A stretch of 64,000 nucleotides of DNA from Pseudovibrio sp. Tun.PSC04-5.I4. GTDB lineage: Bacteria; Pseudomonadota; Alphaproteobacteria; Rhizobiales; Stappiaceae. Position numbers and translations under genes: made by a program. Below are positions 1-10,404 of the stretch, piece by piece (positions within the stretch are counted from its first letter, which is position 1; each line of letters begins with the position of its first letter). Location of the stretch: contig NZ_FNLB01000001.1 in assembly GCF_900104145.1 (NCBI RefSeq), positions 310,001-374,000 on the forward strand, in the 5' to 3' direction. The notes below the pieces were generated by a model that saw only the letters and a program-made list of their open reading frames with translations, was not told the DNA's origin and made no database searches.

Positions 1-429
1 TGGCGAAAATTGCATCTTGGCCTGTATCTGGAAAGTCGCGAGATCCAGTGTGCGGAGCTGACTGACGAGCACATTGGCGATCTGACAGCCCTACCGGATT
101 TACTGGATCAGGTTGAGGATCCGGTTGCCCAGTTTCTTGGTGATGGGGCCTATGATGGCGAACAATGCCGAATATCCCTAGCAAGCCGCTTTGAGGACGT
201 GGAAATCATTATTCCGCCGCCCAAAGCAGCTACCCCCAGCACGCAGACTGAGACCAATCCGACACGAACTGACAAGAATATTCTTTCCATTCAAGCAAAT
301 GATCGCATGGCTTGGCAGCAGCGAACAGGCTATGACCACCGGTCCCGAGAGGAAACCTTGATAGGTTGCGGCAAGAAGGTGATCGGGCCACAATCAAATC
401 TCGAAAGTTTAACAAACGGTTTTACATAA
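1..429 (+). pseudogene. IS5-family transposase, C-terminal fragment
   Basis: The reading frame is open from base 1 (WRKLHLGL) to a TAA at 427-429, so the 5' part lies outside the window. WRKLHLG, the LGDGAYDGE block carrying a catalytic Asp, IIPPP, and the TGYDHRSREETLIG block carrying the catalytic Glu, followed by a KKVIGP segment, are the C-terminal half of an IS5-type DDE transposase. After VIGP the family pattern is lost within about ten codons, so the last roughly 30 residues look deleted. Probably inactive; whether the N-terminal half is intact cannot be seen. Confidence 0.75.
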
Positions 430-902
430 ATTGGTGGCATCAACCGCACCTAGTATCCCAGCTTAGTAATTTCACGGCCCCAATAATGCGATGTAGCACA
501 CCTCTCCATCGCAACCAGACAAGTTGGGTGCTTGTTTAATGTGGAAAGAATTTTGGACCGAGAAATTTTTCACGAAAATATAACGGTTCCATCGCTACTT
601 GCGCCATAAATTTGAAAACCGTTCCTCGCCAAATCAACTTTAACTATTGCTAGTTTAGTCGTAGATGCTCTCCTGAGATTCAAATTAACGCCTACCAGTA
701 TGGCAGGTATTTGAAGCACCGGCGTGGGGCATCCATTCCATCAGGACAGCTTCAAGAGGTATGCACGATAAAACAGATTAGAGTGCGCGTATGATCCTGA
801 TAAAAGGCGGCGCACTCTAACCCTCGTCATGCTGCAAAAACTGCCGATTGGTACCCGTCATGCACTTAGGATTCTATTCCCTAAGAGTAATAAAGGCTTC
901 TC
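430..902. other. gene-free stretch after the IS5 fragment
   Basis: I see no supported gene here. It is probably residual IS and intergenic DNA; no convincing terminal inverted repeat was found. Confidence 0.4.
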
Positions 903-1592
903 TTAGGCAGACGCCTTCTCCGATAGCCTCTCCGGGGCAGCCCATGTCCCATTATCTTTCATGGTGATGTTGATGACATCATATCCACCAGTAAAGTCAC
1001 AGAGGGCGGCATTTTCTCCTTTTTCAGTGAAGTCCATCACCGTTCCCGGTGTGTAGTCGCCTGTTGCTACGTAGAATTGCAATATTGGTTCACAATCTAC
1101 CGCAACACTCGCTTCTGCTGGGATAAAATTGGAGAGCACATTAGAGCCATCTCCAGTCTCAACCGCAGACCCAACATTATAATGTTTGTTCGGAGCAAAA
1201 GGAGGAACGTAAATCCGGAATGCTCCTTTTTGAACATCCTTATCAAAAACGGCATTGGATAGCCCTAATGGATCTAAGGTTGCTTTTGTACTATCGGCGG
1301 CGGTCCCCTTTATTGGGGCAATATCAATCTTTACAGAGGATGTTTCATACCCAGAAGATTCGCCAACAACAGGGGTACTATGTGCTTGCTGAAGACCAGC
1401 GTGAAATTGCATATTAACCTGAAATGTTAATAGCTTTTCATTATCAGGGGTGCTGGGCGCTAATTCCTGAGAGTACGCACTGTTCGTATATACTTTTTGT
1501 CCCCCGACATAAATCGCAGGTTTTTGAAAAATAAAGAATTTTCGGGGAGTTGGTGTTAGATTTTTGACATGTATAGTCAGTAATGTTGGCAT
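903..1592 (-). CDS. hypothetical protein, 229 aa, unknown family
   Basis: I do not recognise this protein. The ATG at 1590-1592 is preceded by a strong ribosome binding site (GGAGGAAG, spacing about 5), which argues for a real gene. The protein begins MPTLLTIHVKNLTPTPRKFFIFQKP and is rich in short hydrophobic, Thr, Val and Pro stretches, suggesting an all-beta fold. It has no signal peptide, membrane segment or recognisable catalytic motif, and only two Cys (in VDCEP and ALCDF). It stands alone between IS remnants and is followed upstream by unusually AT-rich DNA, which fits recent acquisition. Confidence 0.7.
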   Translation of the reverse strand: MPTLLTIHVKNLTPTPRKFFIFQKPAIYVGGQKVYTNSAYSQELAPSTPDNEKLLTFQVNMQFHAGLQQAHSTPVVGESSGYETSSVKIDIAPIKGTAADSTKATLDPLGLSNAVFDKDVQKGAFRIYVPPFAPNKHYNVGSAVETGDGSNVLSNFIPAEASVAVDCEPILQFYVATGDYTPGTVMDFTEKGENAALCDFTGGYDVINITMKDNGTWAAPERLSEKASA

Positions 1593-2220
1593 AGAACTTC
1601 CTCCGACTATTTTAATTGCTAGATAAATTTTGCTTCTAGCTATTGAGATAATAGGGTTTATTAATATACGATATTTACTGGATAGGTTTTAGGATATATT
1701 AGTATTTTAGCTAAATTTATTGTGACTACTTTTAAGAAAAAATCTATTTATTGTGAGTTTACATATCATTATTTTGTATTTTACTTAACTAACCGCAGTC
1801 GGCCGATGAGATCACATCCGTACCCTTATTAACTACAATGACGGAGGCCCTGCGGATTAGACAATCTAGCAACCGGGCAACAAAGCAGGAAAGACTGGCT
1901 TCACAATCCGTCATCCGGTCTCATGAGACCTGATATCAGGCCATTTCCTCAGCTATGCTGAACGCCACAACACCCTCTGGTTTGGTTCCAAGAACGGTGA
2001 CGCGTTCCCCGAAACGGGAATAAGAGCAGCAGTCCCAAACTGCTCTGTACTACGTGCAACAGTTATCCCAAAAAACAAGGGTTCCGGGTTCCCAGCGGAT
2101 ACGGCAATTAAGCGCCTGTTCACGTTCTACAAACCTAAACAACATATTCAGTATTGCGTTACTTTCATCATCAGAAAGCGATGGAATATGTGTGGTAAAA
2201 CCAGAATTGACAAAGATAGC
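1593..2220. other. AT-rich intergenic region upstream of the orphan gene
   Basis: Bases about 1600-1790 are markedly AT-rich and presumably hold the promoter of the minus-strand gene ending at 903. From about 1800 to the IS3 remnant no frame gives a recognisable protein; the short open frame at 2054-2278 runs into the IS3 end and is not supported. Confidence 0.4.
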
Positions 2221-2795
2221 TGGCTCAGGGATTTTCGACAGGTTGTATAAGTGGATTTTGCTCCTGAAACTGGCGTGACGCCTAAAGCAGGAGACCTGTA
2301 TAAGCAGAGGTCCCCACTGGTCCCATAGCCCGGCTTTTAAAGCGAAAGTGGCGCTTACTGCTATTCGCGGAGAGAAGACCTTAAGTGAACTAGCTCAGGA
2401 CTTTGACGTGCACGCAACCAGATCAAACAGTGGAAAGAGCAGGCCCTTGCGGCGATGCCAGATGTGTTTGGGGCTGATAAACAGGCTATGCAGAAACCTG
2501 AAGTCGACATCAAACGGCTGCACGCCAAAATTGGGGAGCTGGCTTTGGAAACCGATTTTTTCGGACTTCGAAGGGACCATGGCCCCAATGGGGCCGCGTA
2601 AGTTCGTAAGAAGGCGCTCACAAAAGCAAGCTTGCTGAGCACCAAAAGATGATCGACCATAAGCACAAACTCTCGGTTTGCCGTCAGGCCAAAGCCCTAA
2701 GCCTATCCAGAAGCGGTGTTTACTACCGGCCCCGTCCGGCCTCACTGGAAACGCTTGCCTTCATGCGCCGGCTGGATGAACTTCATCTGGAATAT
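2221..2795 (+). pseudogene. IS3-family element remnant, copy 1 (orfA plus start of orfB)
   Basis: This remnant aligns base for base with the copy at 20771-21153 from TGGCTCA onward. The orfA frame reads LSELAQDFDVHA and then shifts: copy 2 has GCGAACCAG where this copy has GCAACCAG, a one-base loss that destroys the helix-turn-helix. A later frame gives the orfB start from 2649 (MIDHKHKLSVCRQAKALSLS, then SRSGVYYRPRP). At about 2795, after RLDELHLEY, the IS3 sequence stops and IS1182 sequence begins. The element is dead. Confidence 0.8.
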
Positions 2796-4154
2796 CGGTT
2801 TCAGCGCCGCAACTGCGACAGGAAGGCCCGGTTATCATCCGGCGGTTTTACGGAAGATTTATGTTTACGGTTATCTCAATCGCATTCATTCGAGCCGTCG
2901 GTTAGAACTGGAGGCAGGTCGCAACGTTGAGATGATGTGGCTGTCCGGTCGCCTTGCACCAGATTTCAAAACAATTGCGGATTTCCGGCGCGATAATAGC
3001 AAAACGATCCGCAAGGTATGCAGCCAGTTTGTGAGGCTCTGCCGTCAGGTCGGTCTTTTGAACGGTGACACTGTTGCGATTGATGGCAGCAAGTTCAAAG
3101 CGGTGAACAACCGGGATAAGAACTTCACGTATGCCAAGGTGAAGCGACGAGTGGCAGACGTTGAAACCAGCATTGAGCGCTATCTTTCTAAACTGGATGC
3201 GGCTGACCGCAATGAGCCTGCTTTGCCTGCAGCCAAAGTTGTTCGTTTGCAGGACCGTATCATTAAACTCAAAGAACAGATGGAGGAATTGAAAGTCATC
3301 AATGCCCAAGTGCAAAAAGCACCGGATGCCCAAATATCGTTGAGCCACCCTGACGCACGCTCTATGAGGCATCCAGGTGGCGGCATTGTCGGTTATAACG
3401 TACAGACAGCCGTTGATGTTGAGCATCACTTGATTGTGGCGCACGAAGTGACCTCATCGGGCAGTGATCGAGGGCAATTGGTGGCGAAGAGATCACGGTT
3501 GTCGCAGATCGAGGATACTATAGCGGCGAACAACTGCTTGAGTGCGCCAACAATGGCATTACCACCCATGTGCCTAAGCCGCTTACATCAAGCGGTATCA
3601 AACGCGGGTTTTTCATCAAGCAAGATTTTATCAACGACACCAGGAACGATGTTTATATCTGCCCGGCAGGTCAGAGCCTGACCAAGGGTGCCCATCGGTC
3701 AGATCGTCAAGGCTACATCAACTTCTACCGGCATCTGCCAGCCTGTTCAAACTGCCACCTTAAGCCACGCTGCACGAGCGAGAAATTGCGCCGCATCCCA
3801 CGTTGGGATCAAGAAGGTGTGCTGGATGAAATCGAGCGCAGGTTGGAAGGAAAACCTGACGCCATGCGGATCCGCAGAACAACGGTTGAACATCCCTTTG
3901 GAACATTGAAAGCTTGGATGGGATACACCCACTTCCTGACCCGAACACGAGAAAAGGTCGCCGCTGAGATGAGCCTCCATGTCCTGGCCTATAACTTCAG
4001 ATGGGTCCTCAACATCATCGGGATCGCCCTTTTTGATGGTCGCGTTGAAGGCATAATTGGACCGGATAACGTTATTCATCACCTGGAACCCGCTATCAAA
4101 GCTCCTGCTCGATCAAACAGAGGCCAGATGACACAAATTACGCTCTTGGAATAG
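2796..4154 (+). pseudogene. IS1182-type transposase, internally deleted and frameshifted
   Basis: The first frame carries the N-terminal DUF772-like block (TGRPGYHPAVL, YGYLNRIHSSRRLE, MWLSGRLAPDFKTIADFR) and DGSKFKAVNN with a catalytic Asp. After SDRGQL (about 3480) there is a small deletion and frame change. The sequence then resumes as EEITVVADRGYYSGE and continues as KPLTSSGIKRGFFIKQDF, CPAGQSL, CSNCHLKPRCT and a C-terminal TVEHPFGTLKAWMG block with the catalytic Glu. No start codon of its own is kept: the 5' end is fused to the IS3 remnant. The lost segment and frameshift make it non-functional. Confidence 0.85.
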
Positions 4155-4447
4155 AAAAACGCCAAAGTAGAGCCTCTAAGCACTCAGACAAATGCGTTTC
4201 CACACAGCCTCGGCTCTTCACGTTAGAAGCGACTAGTTACGCAAATTGATTTTCACATCACAGTGAAGGGCTGATTCTTCCGCACCTTGTAAATGGTCCA
4301 CGCTGAAGAGAATTTCCGTTTCCCATCCCGGTGTCAGTTTAACACGAGAACAATCAGCAATTGAAAAAAACTTCGGCTGAGGTGCTCTTATTCCAGAGTA
4401 AATGGTAGCGTTGATCATAGAGAGCATTTTGGCGGAAAATATCGAAA

Positions 4448-7396
4448 TTAGAACCCCCAAGTTAAGCTGGCCTGACCTGCGGAGACATGAGTATTCTGGG
4501 CAAGCTCTCCGAAATAGGAGAGGCCCACCGTCACGTTGGGGCTGATTTCCAAGTTGGTGCCCACATCAATCAGGGCTGCATTTCTGGCAAGCGGCGCCCC
4601 TGAGGCGGTAAATTCTGCACCTGTTGTCCCGGCAAAGGCCAGCGCTGCTTCTGGTCTGAGATCGCCAAAAGCATATTGCCAAGCGAGCGAAACATGCAGT
4701 TTCAATGTCTTGTTAGTCATAACCTTACGGCTGGTTGCTATCCTGAAACCAAGCGACGAATATCCCACGTCCGAATTGCTTGACGACCCCATGAGCGCTG
4801 CGTCCCCGCCGCTTTCGTTGAAATCCTGTGTGTTGAGATGGACCCAAGCGAGACCTGCGAAAGGCTCCAGAGCAACGCCTTGGTACGCTGCGCCGTATGC
4901 AACCTCACCAAATAGCTGACCAGTACCAGCCCGGTAGTCAGCTTCGACAGTATCAACGTAGCCGGGAAAGCTTGCCGAACGGTCGGTATCGACATAATTC
5001 AAGCTATAAAGACCACCTGCACGCAATATTACGGCTCCAATGTCCTTGCTGGCATAACCGCCAATCAGTCCTGTTTGGACCTGTGCCGAACTTGATAGGC
5101 CGTTACTGTCGGTGTCGGAGTAGGTATACCCGAAGGCCAAGCCAAAATTCCAGTCCTCTGCGGTCGCAATGTCAGTGCCAACGATAAGTCCGCCCAAGCC
5201 TCCACTCACATCTGACGAATTGCCATTGCCATCAATACTGCCCCAAGAGGCAATCCCTTTTGCCCAGATAGTTAGTCCCGGCGCAGATGACGCGGAGGCG
5301 ACCACCGGCGCATCACCGTAGTTGAGCGTGAGGTCTACATCAGAAACGTTGAAACTGGAGTAGGATATCTGTCGTAAGCGCTCAAGCAGTGCCTCGCGTC
5401 CTAGCAAGGCCTCCTTGATCAGAACTGATTGCTCGCTTGCGTAAAGTTCACCCGAAAGCGCGTTTAAAGACGCCGGAAGTTGATTTTCTGACAATGCAAA
5501 CAGCGCGGCGTTGAGGCTGTCTGGAATACCACCGCCGGTATTGAACGCCATGTCGAGTGCATTGCCAACCGCACCTTGATCGCCAGTAAGGCCAGAAACA
5601 CTGCCCATATCTGCCTCAAGCTCAAGTGCAGCACTGGTATCGGTGTAGGCGAGTGATGCTGTAACATAACTCGGCATGTCGATGGGGGCGAGTGTGAACG
5701 TGCCCGTCAGTTCGGTGGCGGTCAACAGCGTATAGGTTCTGGCCAAGCTGCCCTGTTGGAAAATTGGGCTGAGCGTTCCAGCGAGCCGCGCAGCATCGCC
5801 GATGTGTAATTCATCGTTGCCGCCGCCAATGCGCAAAGCCAGTGTTCCAATCGCAGTTTGGGCGAATAACCCGCTGATCTCATGGTCGGTCTTCGCCCCG
5901 CTGCCAGTGACGCCAAACCAACCACTGTTCTCGAAACGAGCTTCTGCATCATTCAAGACCACAACACGCCCGTCGATACGACCGGTATTAACAACGGTGG
6001 TGCCACTTGTCCCATCCGCAAGAATGGCAAAAGCGCTGGACGCTGCGTTCAGTACGCCATCATTGAGAAGTGTCCCTACGGTTCCGAGCGTGCCGTATGT
6101 TCCAACACGAGAACTCCCAACAAACTTCACGGCAGCACTGCCGTCACCGTTGGCTGAGACCATCCCCTCGTTGGTAATCACGCTAGAGATGTTCGCGCTG
6201 ATGGCGATGCTGTTTTCGCCGCTCACAACAATGCTGCCGTCGGCGGTGTTTAATACATCGTCGCCCTGCATGGCCTCTATCGCCACGCCAGAGTCCGTGC
6301 CAATTACAAGAGATGTAACGTTGGTATAGAACGGCGTGTAGATTGCCGGGATCTCGAAGCTATAGCCATGTGTTCCATCTGCATCCGTGTAGACGCCAAT
6401 GATCTGACCTTGGTAAGCGGAGTTGGAAGATGTCACGTCAGAGCCGGGGATATCAAAATCATACCAAGTCAAATCGCCATTCGCAGCAATATGTAGGACG
6501 GTTGAGTGGGGTGTTCCATCCGCTTCAAACCAGTCCGCAACAAGGTTGTATTCGCCTGCTTTTCCGGCACCGGTGATACCCTCAAAATGCGTAAATGCTG
6601 CGCTTGGGTGATTGTAGGTTTCATAGGTGCCGATGCTCATATCGTAGATATAACCGTGTTCGAAACCAGAATCTTCACCTGGCCCCAGGTCAACATCGGC
6701 GTACCCGCCAGCGATTTTATCGCCATAAACGCCATAGGCAGTCGTGCTTATTGGCGAAGCATTGCCGCTGCCGTTGATATTCAGCGTATCGTAATTACCG
6801 GTACTCATGTTGTATATGAAAGCGCTGCCCGTGGAGAGGTGCTCATCATAGTTCCCAACGGCGTAGCTGCCGAAATTGCTGTGAGCGATAGTGAACTTTG
6901 TATCATCGGTCGGATCGCTCAGCGTGGTCAGTTCCTCGCCCGGTGTTGCTGCTCCGTCATAAAGATACCCAAGATCAACGGGCGATGACGCCGTAGTTTT
7001 ATAGCTGCCAACCACGCGCAAAATGCCTAATTGAGAGCCAAAACTGGGACCGTACGGCGAGGAACTGAGAGCGCCCGGATAATTGCCCTCGGAGGACGCA
7101 TCAATTGGAAATTGCGTCCACACCATCGTGTCCTGACTGTACAAAAGCCCCGCTGTACCACCTGAGATGACGTAATTGCCAACAATATTATCTCCGCGAA
7201 TACCAGTGAGAAACGTACCTGTGGTCCCAAAGTCCAACGTAGTCCAAGGGTTGGAATTCAAGTCCCAGTTCACAACGTCTTCAGCTGCCTGAGATGCAAC
7301 CGACCAAACACCAAGTGTGCCAGCCAATAAAGTGCTCACGAAACATGTGCGCACATGCATGAAGCGATGGTGAAATGTTGGTTGCCACACATGCAT
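4448..7396 (-). CDS. autotransporter (type Va secretion) with outer-membrane beta-barrel
   Basis: A 982-aa protein with a signal peptide (hydrophobic CFVSTLLAGTLGVW, cleavage likely after SQA), a passenger of about 600 residues and a C-terminal autotransporter barrel of about 280 residues that ends in the typical aromatic residue (SLTWGF). The N-terminal passenger carries YLYDG/YIYDMS-type repeats resembling extended beta-propeller strands; residues about 370-500 hold N/G-rich, VVNTGRIDG-type beta-helix turns. The start is uncertain: GGAGG lies only 3 nt before the first ATG, while the GTG at codon 3 or the ATG at codon 13 (MHVRTCFV) would fit better. A surface adhesin or enzyme role is possible, but no protease motif is visible. 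It is a single gene between IS remnants. Confidence 0.88.
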   Translation of the reverse strand: MHVWQPTFHHRFMHVRTCFVSTLLAGTLGVWSVASQAAEDVVNWDLNSNPWTTLDFGTTGTFLTGIRGDNIVGNYVISGGTAGLLYSQDTMVWTQFPIDASSEGNYPGALSSSPYGPSFGSQLGILRVVGSYKTTASSPVDLGYLYDGAATPGEELTTLSDPTDDTKFTIAHSNFGSYAVGNYDEHLSTGSAFIYNMSTGNYDTLNINGSGNASPISTTAYGVYGDKIAGGYADVDLGPGEDSGFEHGYIYDMSIGTYETYNHPSAAFTHFEGITGAGKAGEYNLVADWFEADGTPHSTVLHIAANGDLTWYDFDIPGSDVTSSNSAYQGQIIGVYTDADGTHGYSFEIPAIYTPFYTNVTSLVIGTDSGVAIEAMQGDDVLNTADGSIVVSGENSIAISANISSVITNEGMVSANGDGSAAVKFVGSSRVGTYGTLGTVGTLLNDGVLNAASSAFAILADGTSGTTVVNTGRIDGRVVVLNDAEARFENSGWFGVTGSGAKTDHEISGLFAQTAIGTLALRIGGGNDELHIGDAARLAGTLSPIFQQGSLARTYTLLTATELTGTFTLAPIDMPSYVTASLAYTDTSAALELEADMGSVSGLTGDQGAVGNALDMAFNTGGGIPDSLNAALFALSENQLPASLNALSGELYASEQSVLIKEALLGREALLERLRQISYSSFNVSDVDLTLNYGDAPVVASASSAPGLTIWAKGIASWGSIDGNGNSSDVSGGLGGLIVGTDIATAEDWNFGLAFGYTYSDTDSNGLSSSAQVQTGLIGGYASKDIGAVILRAGGLYSLNYVDTDRSASFPGYVDTVEADYRAGTGQLFGEVAYGAAYQGVALEPFAGLAWVHLNTQDFNESGGDAALMGSSSNSDVGYSSLGFRIATSRKVMTNKTLKLHVSLAWQYAFGDLRPEAALAFAGTTGAEFTASGAPLARNAALIDVGTNLEISPNVTVGLSYFGELAQNTHVSAGQASLTWGF

Positions 7397-7850
7397 TTCC
7401 TCCGCAGTCGCTGTATTACCAACCCTTTCAGAAATTAGTTCAAGCCTGCATTAAACCCCTTGTAATTATTGATTAGGGCTAGAAGTCAGATGCTTATCCT
7501 TTAATACCGGCAACCTGAATGAGATCGCCCTGAAGTTAAAACTTCGCTCTGGTTAGGCTTGTTCTGAGCCAAGACAAACGGTAGATATGATCACCAAACG
7601 ACATATGAATATGCATTTTGGTGAAAACGGTCCCTCAAAAAGTTCAGCGTAGGGTTTCGGCCGCTACCGAAATCGACCCCATCTCCCTTATTCCCATAGC
7701 TAAGGGATTTATCCATATGGCTGTGATCATCGACTAGCATTCGCGAAAAGTGTTGCGGCGGAAACTGTCCAATTCCACGGAGGTGGCTTTTTGTATCAAC
7801 TTTGCGACACAATCAAGTAACATTGCCAACTTGATGGAACCATTAAAGCA
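7397..7850. other. intergenic stretch upstream of the autotransporter
   Basis: It should contain the autotransporter promoter. A minus-strand frame at 7591-7812 has no family resemblance and no ribosome binding site I can support, so I see no gene. Confidence 0.4.
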
Positions 7851-8377
7851 TCAAACAACTTGAAGTGGCAGGTGTGGAGATCTAGGCAAATTGCACATAA
7901 AATTATCACCAGTGGAGACAACTCCGGCTGACAGTATGACTGACATCGCACCTGCTTTGCGGATCATTTTGTCACCTTCCCAATCAATACATTCTTTTGT
8001 CAGTCCGTCTTGATACCAGTCAATTGAATGCATGGGTTTCTCACGCAGGTGATCTCAATTGGGGGCCCGTTTGGGAAGCTTATCTGAGTTCCTCGAGGCA
8101 AGGCCAGTAGGTCGACACCACGTGGTGTGATGTTTTCTCCTAAGATTCCTGGACTTACATCGGACCCTCAAGAGTGCAGCAGTTCATGAAACTCTGAGTG
8201 TATCAGATGCACCTGTTTGAGATTGGGCTGTTTTGCATCCTGGCGTGCAAGAAACCGGTGTTTCACTCGCTTACCAGCATAAGCATCACCGGTAACACCA
8301 AGCCCCTTTACGAGATTGATGGTTTCCACAATCAGCTTTGTGAAGGTGTGTTTTGCACTTCTGCAAACGGATAATAT
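7851..8377 (-). pseudogene. MOSC-domain protein, decayed
   Basis: Reading the minus strand from 8377, the frame gives LSVCRSAKHTFTK, GLGVTGDAYAG, VKHRFLARQDAKQPNLKQ and VHLIHSEFHELL. An in-frame TGA at 8168-8170 follows, and the same frame continues as ILGENITPRGVDLLALPRGT and ITCVRNPC. A shift near 8030 is needed to reach the C-terminal part (DWYQDGLTKECIDWEG, MIRKAGAMSVIL, LPRSPHLPL). These blocks, in this order, are a small stand-alone MOSC protein of the molybdenum-cofactor sulfurase C-terminal superfamily, including the conserved Cys of RNPC. A stop upstream (TAG just before ILSVC), the internal stop and the frameshift show it is dead. Confidence 0.8.
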
Positions 8378-8743
8378 CTATCCAGTTAGAATTTCAGTTA
8401 TTTTTTTGTGCCCCCGCTATTTAACAGGCTGTTTCATCAGAATTGAAAAGCCCTCTAGATATTTATAAGAATGAGCAAAGTTGGAGTTCTTTTGCATTTC
8501 GCCGTCCACGTTTGACAATGCCGTTTTTCCAACAAGATCCATCAAAAAGACCGAATTTGTATATGCAGTATTGCTCGCATGAACTGGACTATTACAATGA
8601 ACGCATTTAGTTTAAGGCTTTTTGTAATCAGCAATCTGAAAATTCGGAGATGGTAAATTTCACTACAAGAAGTGAACTGTATACTGTTGGTGCGCGCAAC
8701 TAATCTGTATTCCCGTAAATTTTCTCTTACCCTAATCGATTTC
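8378..8743. other. gene-free stretch between the MOSC and reductase pseudogenes
   Basis: AT-rich sequence without a supported frame. The minus-strand frame 8542-8760 has no recognisable content. Confidence 0.4.
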
Positions 8744-9600
8744 TTAGAGATCCAGGACAATTCTTCCTTTGCTGCGAGCGACGCATGCCATTAGACACTT
8801 TTCTCTTTGATCTAAATTAAGGACGTAATCTCTGTGATCAACATCGCCGGCGATATAACCGGTCCGACATGTGCCGCATATGCCGGATTCTGATGAAATT
8901 TGAATATCAGCATCCTGAAGCGCCTGCAATATGGTCTTATTCGCAGCAATTGGAATAACTTTTCCAGATGAGTTAAGCTGAACCTCAAAAGCAGTTTCGT
9001 TGCTGTCCTTAGTGCTCCCAAAGCATTCAAAATGAAGCACCTCAGAAGGTAATTCTGCACCTGTACCCCTTACTGCCCGCATCATTGGAGTGGGGCCGCA
9101 GGTGTAAATATGAGCGTCATGTTCCAACTGAGACATGAAGCACGGAATATTTAACCTTCTGTTTTCCTCTCCGTTTGCAAAGTAGGCACAAACATTATTC
9201 GGGTGAGATGCAAGAAGCTGCGCTACAAAAGGAGCATCTTTGTTAGTCATGAAGCAAGTATGGAGATGCCATCCATCTCCGCGTTCTTCAGCCTCTTCAA
9301 TCATGGATAGAAAAGGCGCAATTCCGATCCATCCTGCAATAGAAATTGTGGTTCTTCGCTTCCCTAGCAAGACCAAAGTAATTGCGAGGTGGAGAAATTT
9401 TTACAGTATCATCCACTTTGACTATCTCGTGGATCCAGGCAGACCCACCTTTACTTTGTGGCGATAGCTTAAATGCAATTTTTGCTCTCAGTCTATTCGT
9501 TGAGGGGATAAGTGAATAGTGCCGGATGCCAGTGTCTCCTGCTGATATCTGGATGTGAGATCCGCCAGAGAATTCCGGAAAACAGAGGTGGTTCGGTTTG
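8744..9600 (-). pseudogene. VanB/phthalate-dioxygenase-reductase-like protein, frameshifted
   Basis: The upstream frame (about 9600 to 9370, minus) reads FPEFSGGSHIQI, GIRHYSLIPSTNRLR, SKGGSAWIHE and PPRNYFGL, the FAD/FMN-binding domain of the oxygenase reductase family. At about 9370 the frame shifts into a 210-codon frame with IAGWIGIAPFLSM (NAD-binding glycine region), YTCGPTPMM and a C-terminal plant-type 2Fe-2S ferredoxin domain whose Cys ligands appear as CGTC preceded by SGI and a later CLMAC. Such proteins pass electrons from NADH to Rieske oxygenases. No oxygenase gene is nearby and the N-terminus is lost, so this is a relic. Confidence 0.8.
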
Positions 9601-9649
9601 TTTGGACAGGTTAGCGTCGTTTATAAGTGAAACCGCTCCGATTAGGCCG

Positions 9650-10033
9650 CAGCTTGAGTTATGTGCTGGAAATGGTTGCAGCACAGCTTCACTGATACTG
9701 CGTGGCTTAAATGAGGATGGCAAGCCAGTTTGCATATCTTGGGCCGCAGAGCGCGATCCCATGCGACCTAATCAGATGCCGACGCTCGATAAGCAATACG
9801 TCCCCCATTTCGTCGGACCTCGCGACTGATTGTGGAGGGAGCACGGCCCAATTGGCGTGCAATGGATGTAAAGATGTGTTGATGCTGAGGCCCCGCGATA
9901 TCTCCTCGCGTTCTTTCAAGTTCCGCACTTGCTTGCCACGGCGTCGATCCGAAGGACGGATGCCTCCAGTGGGAGAAATGACGGAAAGCACAGATGAGGA
10001 CTGGAGGTCAAACACCCGGCCAATCGTACTCAT
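9650..10033 (-). pseudogene. IS30-family transposase fragment, frameshifted
   Basis: The minus strand reads TIGRVFDLQSSSVLSVIS, TGGIRPSDRRR and LKEREEISRGLS, the N-terminal helix-turn-helix part of IS30 transposases. One base is shifted near 9860, and the sequence resumes as SIARQLGRAPSTISREVRRN, then GGRIAYRAS, a TAG, and AWDRALRPKICKLA. The catalytic domain is absent: the fragment ends close to the start of the reductase pseudogene, which suggests that IS30 activity or a deletion truncated the reductase. Confidence 0.7.
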
Positions 10034-10404
10034 GAACTCTCCCAGCTGCCATCAACCCCAAATTTCGGCTCGTTGCTTTGCGGAATAATAGATACGACGG
10101 CGGTACTTCATGTTGAACACTCCATCTTTATTCAAAGATTAAAGTGTTGCTCTCACCTGTTGAACCCACCTCACAGAATACCCTCACAGGATGGTAGTCC
10201 AAAAGCTAAACGATCGGCTTCTTGTGATTGATGTGCCATCGAAGGTTTCATCCAAACCGGCGAATGCACAATGCTCTCCTATTTCATCAAGCTCATCCAA
10301 GACCAGATCACGTGTGCGCTGGAAGCGAAGTAATCCCCAAAGCTGCATCACAATCAATGATATCAATGAAAACCATATAAATTCAATCAGTTACTCCTTA
10401 AGTT
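10034..10404. other. gene-free stretch between IS pseudogenes
   Basis: No frame here resembles a known protein. It separates the IS30 fragment from the second IS3-type remnant. Confidence 0.35.

Noticed and set aside
4233..4460. 75-codon minus-strand frame overlapping the end of the autotransporter gene
   Set aside because: It opens with TTG inside the autotransporter C-terminus, has no ribosome binding site and no family resemblance.
8115..8128. Perfect palindrome ACACCACGTGGTGT, first thought to be an operator
   Set aside because: It lies inside the coding remnant of the MOSC pseudogene (ENITPRGVD), so it is more simply explained by codon sequence.
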